DNA of 17,855 bases, taken from assembly GCA_900541785.1 (NCBI GenBank), contig UQKY01000048.1, forward strand, positions 1 through 17,855, read 5' to 3'. The DNA comes from an uncultured Collinsella sp. (GTDB lineage Bacteria > Actinomycetota > Coriobacteriia > Coriobacteriales > Coriobacteriaceae). A program made the translations under genes and the position numbers. Below, in pieces: positions 13,505 to 17,855 of this stretch (positions are counted from its first letter, which is position 1; every line of letters begins with the position of its first letter). The notes below the pieces were generated by a model. It was not told the DNA's origin. It saw only the letters and a list, made by a program, of their open reading frames with translations, and made no database searches.

Positions 13505-15010
13505 CTATTGGGGAAGCTCAATTTCGGCTTCCGACGGAATGCGGAAGTAGGTTTCGGTCCAGTCGGTGAGCTTGTGCTCGAGCTCGCGGGTGATGGCACC
13601 ATCGAGCATGCGCCAGGTCCAGTTGCCGCCCAGGGTGGCGGGGGTGTTGATGCGTGCCTCGTTGCCCAGGTTGAGCAGGTCTTGCATGGTGTAGATACAG
13701 GTATCGCTCACGCTGGCGGCGATGGTGCGGTTGAGTGCATCGGCCATGGGCTCGCCTGCCTGCTGGTGGGTGTACAGGGCCGCCTGCTCGCGCTGGCGCG
13801 GGGTGGCCGTTCCCTCAAACCAACCGCGCGCCGTCTCGTTGTCGTGTGTGCCCACATAGGCGACGGTGTTGGCAATGTAGTTGTGCGGCAGGTAGTACGA
13901 GTTGGTGCCCTCAAAGGCGAACTGCAAGATCTTCATGCCGGGGAAGCCCGAGTTGTCGCGCATGTCGATGACGCCGGGGGTGAGGAAGCCAAGGTCTTCG
14001 GCGATGATGGGCAGCGTGCCGAGCTTTTCCTCGAGCGTCTTGAAGAACTTGAGGCCGGGGCCCTGCGTCCACGAACCGTAGGACGAATCGGGTGAGGAGA
14101 ACGGCACCTCCCAATAGGCCTCAAAGCCACGGAAGTGATCCAGGCGGATGACATCGTACATGTCGAGGGCGGCGCGGATACGGCCCTCCCACCAGGAGAA
14201 ACCGTCGGCCTCCATGGCGTCCCAGTCGTAGATGGGATTGCCCCAGTACTGGCCGGTGGCCGAGAACTGGTCGGGCGGCGTGCCAGCGACACTCACAGGA
14301 TTACCGGCGGCGTCGATCTTAAAGAGCTCGGGCGTGGCCCACATCTCAACGGAGTCGCGCGAGACATAGATGGGCAGGTCGCCGATGATGAGGATGTCGC
14401 GCTCGTTGGCATAGGCCTTGAGGCGGCTCCACTGACGATTGAAGAAGTACTGCGTCATCTGGTGGTAGAGCATGCGCGCGGGATGGGCGGCGCAGACCTT
14501 GGCAGAAGCCTCACCGCGGGTACGGAGCTCCGCGGGCCACTCCCAAAATGCCTTGAGACCGCACTCCTCCTTGACGGTCATGAACTCGCAGTAGGGGATG
14601 AGCCAGTCTTCGTTTGCTTGGACAAAGTCGTCGAAGTCGGCTGGCTTGTCGGCGGCAAAGCGCTCGGCGGCGCGGTCGAGAATCTGACGACGGCCACCAA
14701 AGATGGCGCCATAGTCAACGTTGTTGGGATCGGAGCCCAGGCACACGCCGTCGATATCGCGCTGCTCCAGATAGCCGGCCTCGATAAGCTCGGCAAAGTC
14801 GATGAAATTGGGGTTGCCCGCACGGGCCGAGAACGACTGATAGGGCGAGTCGCCATAGCTCGTCGTCGTAAGGGGCAGAATCTGCCAGTAATGTTGTTTG
14901 CACGAGGCAAGAAAATCGACAAAGTCGTAGGCATTCCAGCCAAAGCCGCCGATTCCGTATGGTCCTGGCAGAGATGAGACAGGCATGAGGACACCGCTTG
15001 CACGCTCCAT
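13505..15010 (-). CDS. malQ: 4-alpha-glucanotransferase (amylomaltase)
   Basis: The 501-residue GH77 enzyme transfers alpha-1,4-glucan chains between maltooligosaccharides, turning short maltodextrins into longer ones that GlgP can degrade. The N-terminal SGVLMPVSSLPGPYGIGGFG segment is the family hallmark. The catalytic nucleophile is the second Asp in DVIRLDHFRG (Asp291), the acid/base is Glu in IIAEDLG (Glu338), and the third conserved Asp is in GTHDNE (Asp390). The length of about 500 is typical of bacterial amylomaltases. The ATG at 15010 is chosen because GGTGAG, part of the Shine-Dalgarno complement, lies 7 bases upstream; in-frame TTG (15025) and GTG (15022) starts are less well placed. 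A TreR-operator-like palindrome lies between its probable -10 and the upstream region. Confidence 0.94.
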   Translation of the reverse strand: MERASGVLMPVSSLPGPYGIGGFGWNAYDFVDFLASCKQHYWQILPLTTTSYGDSPYQSFSARAGNPNFIDFAELIEAGYLEQRDIDGVCLGSDPNNVDYGAIFGGRRQILDRAAERFAADKPADFDDFVQANEDWLIPYCEFMTVKEECGLKAFWEWPAELRTRGEASAKVCAAHPARMLYHQMTQYFFNRQWSRLKAYANERDILIIGDLPIYVSRDSVEMWATPELFKIDAAGNPVSVAGTPPDQFSATGQYWGNPIYDWDAMEADGFSWWEGRIRAALDMYDVIRLDHFRGFEAYWEVPFSSPDSSYGSWTQGPGLKFFKTLEEKLGTLPIIAEDLGFLTPGVIDMRDNSGFPGMKILQFAFEGTNSYYLPHNYIANTVAYVGTHDNETARGWFEGTATPRQREQAALYTHQQAGEPMADALNRTIAASVSDTCIYTMQDLLNLGNEARINTPATLGGNWTWRMLDGAITRELEHKLTDWTETYFRIPSEAEIELPQ

Positions 15011-15095
15011 GAATGCGCTCACCAACCTTCTTGTTGTGGGGTCAGCCTGCCGATGGAAGAGCAGTCCGCCCCCGGTGTTCTGATTCGATACATCT

Positions 15096-15101
15096 ATTGT
15101 A
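15096..15101 (-). promoter_or_regulatory. Candidate -10 element of malQ
   Basis: Minus-strand TACAAT at 15096-15101 is a good -10 and is preceded by C, as in the PTS fusion promoter (CTACAAT in both). The -35 region 17-18 bases upstream is poor (GTACAT/CGTACA). The stretch between holds palindrome C. Confidence 0.4.
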
Positions 15102-15108
15102 GAACATG

Positions 15109-15120
15109 TTGTTTAAACAT
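15109..15120. promoter_or_regulatory. Operator-like palindrome C, upstream of malQ
   Basis: TTGTTTAAACAT matches the consensus TTGTTTAAACAA at 11 of 12 positions and contains the exact GTTTAAAC core. It sits inside a larger inverted repeat, ACATGTT-5 nt-AACATGT. It lies just upstream of the -10 element, so binding would occlude RNA polymerase. Confidence 0.55.
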
Positions 15121-15174
15121 GTACGGGCAAGATAAAAAAGTTGGCCCATTTTCGGTAAATGGTTACGCGCCATG

Positions 15175-15209
15175 AAAAAAGCCCCGGTCTCACATCGTGA
15201 GACCGGGGC
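15175..15209 (-). terminator. Terminator of galE
   Basis: Perfect 13-bp arms (15181-15193 and 15197-15209) with a 3-base loop are followed on the minus strand by six T residues. It lies about 20 bases after the galE stop and insulates malQ from galE. Confidence 0.93.
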
Positions 15210-15231
15210 AAGAACGCTATGTAGGTTTTAT

Positions 15232-16293
15232 CTACTCGGCGTCGGCGAAGCCGTTGGGGTTATGGCTCTGCCAATTCCAGCTGTCGCGGCACATGTCCGC
15301 GATGTCGTACTGGGCCTTCCAGCCCATCATGCGTTCGGCCTTGGAGGCATCGCACCAGTTGGCGGCGATATCGCCGGCACGGCGCTCGCGAATCACGTAG
15401 GGCAGCTCCTTGCCGCAGGCCTTGGAGAAGGCGGCGACGACCTCGAGTACCGAGGTGCCGGTGCCGGTGCCCAGGTTAAAGATCTCGACGCCGGTCTTGC
15501 CGTTCATCCAGTTGAGGGCGGCAACGTGACCAGATGCCAGGTCGCACACGTGGATGTAGTCGCGCACGCCGGTGCCGTCGGGGGTGGGGTAGTCGTTGCC
15601 AAAGACCTGAACGGCCTCGAGCTTACCGACGGCGACCTGGGCGACGTAGGGCACCAGGTTGTTGGGGATGCCCTTGGGGTCCTCGCCGATCAGGCCCGAC
15701 GGATGGGCACCGATGGGATTGAAGTAACGGAGCAGCACGACGTCCCACTCGGGGTCGGCGGTGTGGACGTCCATGAGGATCTGCTCAATCATCCACTTGG
15801 TCCAACCATAGGGGTTGGTCGCGGGCTTCTTGGGGTCCTCTTCGGTGACGGGCGGATTGTCCGGATCGCCGTAGACGGTCGAAGAGCTCGAGAAGATGAT
15901 GGACTTACAACCGTGGTTGCGCATGACATCGATGAGCACCAGGGTGTTCTCGATATTGTTGTGGTAGTACTCGACGGGCTTGCTCACCGACTCGCCAACG
16001 GCCTTAAAGCCGGCGAAGTGGATGACGCGGTCGATCTGGTGGGTATCGAAGATCTTGTTCATCGCATCGCGGTCGAGCACGTTGACCTCGTAGAAGGTGA
16101 GGTTCTTGGCGGCCTCGTCGCCCACGATGGTCTTGACGCGGTCGATGGCAACGGCGCTGGAGTTGGAGAGGTCATCGACGACGACAACCTGGTAGCCACC
16201 CTCGAGCAGCTGAACGACGGTGTGCGAGCCGATAAAGCCGGCGCCGCCGGTAACGAGGACGCAGGTGTCTTTGGGGTCGAGTGCTTTGGACAT
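15232..16293 (-). CDS. galE: UDP-glucose 4-epimerase
   Basis: The 353-residue extended short-chain dehydrogenase/reductase interconverts UDP-glucose and UDP-galactose in the Leloir pathway and supplies UDP-galactose for surface glycans. The NAD-binding motif TGGAGFIG is at 15-22, and Asp40-Asp41 ends the second strand, as expected for NAD preference. FSSSSTVYG (134-142) carries the catalytic Ser/Thr region, and the catalytic pair is Tyr162 and Lys166 in YGWTK. LRYFNPIGAHPSG and GVRDYIHV are typical GalE signatures. The ATG at 16293 follows AGGAG. It has its own terminator and probably its own promoter, so it forms a single-gene unit. I saw no galK or galT nearby. Confidence 0.95.
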   Translation of the reverse strand: MSKALDPKDTCVLVTGGAGFIGSHTVVQLLEGGYQVVVVDDLSNSSAVAIDRVKTIVGDEAAKNLTFYEVNVLDRDAMNKIFDTHQIDRVIHFAGFKAVGESVSKPVEYYHNNIENTLVLIDVMRNHGCKSIIFSSSSTVYGDPDNPPVTEEDPKKPATNPYGWTKWMIEQILMDVHTADPEWDVVLLRYFNPIGAHPSGLIGEDPKGIPNNLVPYVAQVAVGKLEAVQVFGNDYPTPDGTGVRDYIHVCDLASGHVAALNWMNGKTGVEIFNLGTGTGTSVLEVVAAFSKACGKELPYVIRERRAGDIAANWCDASKAERMMGWKAQYDIADMCRDSWNWQSHNPNGFADAE

Positions 16294-16330
16294 GTAGTCT
16301 CCTATCGAATCAGGAACACTTCTTGAGGGG

Positions 16331-16359
16331 AGTATAGCGCAGCTGGGCGCGCCTAAAAC
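16331..16359 (-). promoter_or_regulatory. Candidate galE promoter
   Basis: Minus-strand TATACT (16331-16336) is a good -10. A poor -35, GTTTTA (16354-16359), lies 17 bases upstream. Transcription would begin about 30 bases before the galE ATG. Confidence 0.4.
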
Positions 16360-16418
16360 ACGCGGGTCAGGAAAACCAGAGGAATGATGTTAACGTACTC
16401 ATAGGGTGTTATTTGCAT
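16353..16418 (-). CDS. Possible 21-residue small ORF upstream of galE
   Basis: An ATG at 16418 preceded by AAGGTAAGGA opens a 21-codon frame ending at the TAG at 16353. Its product begins MQITPYEYVN and ends in a hydrophobic stretch with Leu, Val and Phe. It overlaps the weak -35 of galE. It could be a small membrane peptide, a remnant or chance; I recognise no family. Confidence 0.2.
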   Translation of the reverse strand: MQITPYEYVNIIPLVFLTRVF

Positions 16419-16489
16419 AATCCTTACCTTTGGTGTGGGACGTATTTGCGAGCCGCTGACCATGCTTTTCCAGCCGTTCGTGGAAATAG

Positions 16490-16517
16490 TTGGGACAAGC
16501 GCGATGTGCGTTAATAT
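16490..16517 (+). promoter_or_regulatory. Candidate promoter of the wall-hydrolase gene
   Basis: TTGGGA (16490-16495) and TAATAT (16512-16517) are spaced by 16 bases, which would start transcription about 40 bases before the ATG at 16562. Confidence 0.4.
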
Positions 16518-16561
16518 GTTTGAGTTGAGCGACATATAAATAAGCATGTAACGGAGTACAT

Positions 16562-17767
16562 ATGTCACCAAACAACGATTCCATCTTTACGCAGGAGCTT
16601 TCGCGCCGCACTGCCCTTAAGGCTCTTTTCGGCGCCGCTTCCGCGGCTTTTCTTTTTGGCCTGCCCGCCCGCGCCCATGCGGCTGAGGCCAGCCAAGAAA
16701 CCACCGACAAACTGAATGCCGCCCAGGCCCAGCTCGACGAGGTCCAGGCCCAGCTCGACAGCATCGCTAATGAGTACGCGACGCTCGCCAACAAGAATGC
16801 CCAGACCCTCAGCGATATCGAGGGCGTACAGGGCCAGATTGACGAGACGCAGGCTCAGATCGACACCAAGAAGGCCGAGCTCAAAGAGAAGCGCAGCGAT
16901 CTTTCCGATCGCGTTGCCGCCAGCTATAAGTCGGGCGGCACCAACATCTTGTCGTTGCTGCTCGCTTCTGGTTCGTTTGAGGAGCTCGTCGCCAACGCGC
17001 ATTACGTCGAGAAGATCAACAAGAGCGACCGTGACGCCATCGAGGACATCCAGACCATCCAGAAAGAGCTCGATACGCAGAAGTCCGAGCTCGAGTCGCA
17101 GAAGGCCGACCTGGAGAAGCTCAAGGACCAGCAGACTGCTCAGATGCAGGACATGCAGGCCAAGCAGCAGGAGGTCCAGACGGTTCTGAACGGCCTTTCC
17201 GATGATGTTAAGGAGCTCATGGCCCAGCGCGATTCCGAGATTCTCGCTGCCGCTCAGGCCGAGGAAGCTGCCAAGAAGGCTGCCGCTGCCGCGGCTGCCG
17301 CAAACAAGAACAATTCCTATTCGGGTGGTTCAAGCTCGGGTGGCGGCTCGTATGCCGGCGGCACCCCGCAGCAGAATGCCGGCTCGGGCAAGCAGCAGGC
17401 CGTCGTCAATGCATGCTACTCCACGCCTTCGCCTGGCCTGAACTGGTGCGCCGCCTGGGTTACCAACGTGTTCCGCAACGCCGGCGTGGGCTACTTTGGC
17501 GGCAACGCGTGCGACATGTTTAACGCCTGGTGCTACAGCTCCGATCGTTCGGCGCTGCAGGTGGGCATGATCGTGGCCGACTCGTCGCACAGTGGCACCG
17601 GTACGCCGGGTCTGCTGTACGGACACGTGGGCATCTATGTTGGCGGCGGCATCGTTATGAGCAACGAGGGCGCCATCACGTCTAAGTCGCTTGACTCGTT
17701 CATTGGGTTCTACGGCACTGGCTCTGGCGTGCGCTGGGGCTGGCTCGGCGGTATTGCGCTGTCGTAA
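16562..17767 (+). CDS. Secreted NlpC/P60- or CHAP-like cell-wall hydrolase with CwlO/PcsB-type coiled coil
   Basis: The 401-residue precursor starts with a Tat-type signal (LSRRTALK at 13-20, hydrophobic core, cleavage after ARAHA at about 40). Residues about 45-125 and 150-245 form long Gln/Glu/Lys-rich coiled coils, joined by a segment (YKSGGTNILSLLLASGSFEE, 122-141) characteristic of the N-terminal domain of CwlO/PcsB/RipA proteins, whose relatives are controlled by FtsEX. An Ala-rich run and a Gly/Ser linker (about 240-280) lead to a cysteine-peptidase-like domain (about 281-401). There Cys296 (NWCAAWV) and His355 (GHVGIYV) would be catalytic, with Asn368 or Glu369 as candidates for the third residue. 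It probably cuts peptidoglycan peptides during division. CGGAG lies before the ATG. The exact peptidase clan is uncertain because the domain is compact and divergent. Confidence 0.85.
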   Translation: MSPNNDSIFTQELSRRTALKALFGAASAAFLFGLPARAHAAEASQETTDKLNAAQAQLDEVQAQLDSIANEYATLANKNAQTLSDIEGVQGQIDETQAQIDTKKAELKEKRSDLSDRVAASYKSGGTNILSLLLASGSFEELVANAHYVEKINKSDRDAIEDIQTIQKELDTQKSELESQKADLEKLKDQQTAQMQDMQAKQQEVQTVLNGLSDDVKELMAQRDSEILAAAQAEEAAKKAAAAAAAANKNNSYSGGSSSGGGSYAGGTPQQNAGSGKQQAVVNACYSTPSPGLNWCAAWVTNVFRNAGVGYFGGNACDMFNAWCYSSDRSALQVGMIVADSSHSGTGTPGLLYGHVGIYVGGGIVMSNEGAITSKSLDSFIGFYGTGSGVRWGWLGGIALS

Positions 17768-17835
17768 AGCCGACTGGGCCGCGTGCCCGCCCGCAATATA
17801 TTTGATTGCCTGCTCGGGCAGTCCTGCGCAAGACG

Positions 17836-17855
17836 AAGGCCCCTTTCGGGGCCTT
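17836..17855 (+). terminator. Terminator of the wall-hydrolase gene
   Basis: An 8-bp stem, AAGGCCCC with GGGGCCTT, around TTTC ends exactly at the window edge, so the T-run is not visible. It lies about 70 bases after the stop codon and is preceded by the 19-bp sequence that also opens the window. Confidence 0.75.

Noticed and set aside
11736..13550. A 604-codon open frame on the plus strand opposite glgP
   Set aside because: It is the mirror of the glgP codons, has skewed Val/Asp/Gly/Leu composition and no recognisable domain. GlgP on the minus strand has full family motifs.
16353..16571. A 72-codon minus-strand frame covering the wall-hydrolase promoter region
   Set aside because: Its long form lacks a ribosome site and overlaps the hydrolase start. 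Only its last 21 codons have a plausible start, noted separately with low confidence.

Overview
The window looks like chromosomal DNA of a gut actinobacterium of the class Coriobacteriia, most likely Collinsella or a close relative. This rests on the high G+C content, the gene families present (a GlgP/MalQ pair, Tat-type signals, an NlpC/P60-like wall enzyme with a CwlO/PcsB-type coiled coil) and my general familiarity with such genomes. No marker gene here proves the genus. There are twelve protein genes, one complete tRNA gene, several intrinsic terminators and two repeat systems.

Layout. Positions 1-393 hold an intrinsic terminator, a tRNA 3'-end-like fragment, two related hairpins and tRNA-Gln(TTG) on the minus strand. 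Positions 394-5027 carry three minus-strand genes: a peptidoglycan-binding protein with a possibly degenerate amidase-like C-terminus, a polyprenyl diphosphate synthase, and an 816-residue PTS EIIC-EIIB permease fused to a Cof-type HAD phosphatase. Diverging from the last is a GntR/UTRA regulator resembling TreR (5257-5976). Next comes a plus-strand sugar ABC operon (6288-10652): Tat-type lipoprotein binding protein, two permeases and an MsmK/UgpC-type ATPase. Positions 10793-11008 form a regular array of six 15-bp half-repeats in alternating orientation. Positions 11109-15010 hold glgP and malQ (minus), 15232-16293 galE (minus), and 16562-17767 a secreted wall hydrolase (plus).

How the genes fit together. 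Most of the window can be read as an alpha-glucan/alpha-glucoside module. A PTS route imports a phosphorylated sugar and carries its own phosphatase domain. An ABC route imports unphosphorylated oligosaccharides. MalQ and GlgP disproportionate and phosphorolyse glucans, and GalE links glucose to galactose nucleotide sugars. Copies of a TreR-operator-like palindrome (consensus TTGTTTAAACAA) lie upstream of the PTS fusion/regulator pair, the ABC operon and malQ, and nowhere else that I found. This suggests that the local TreR-like protein controls all three units.

The observations most worth a second look are the transporter-phosphatase fusion, the shared operator series, and the 40-bp-period alternating repeat array between the ABC operon and glgP.
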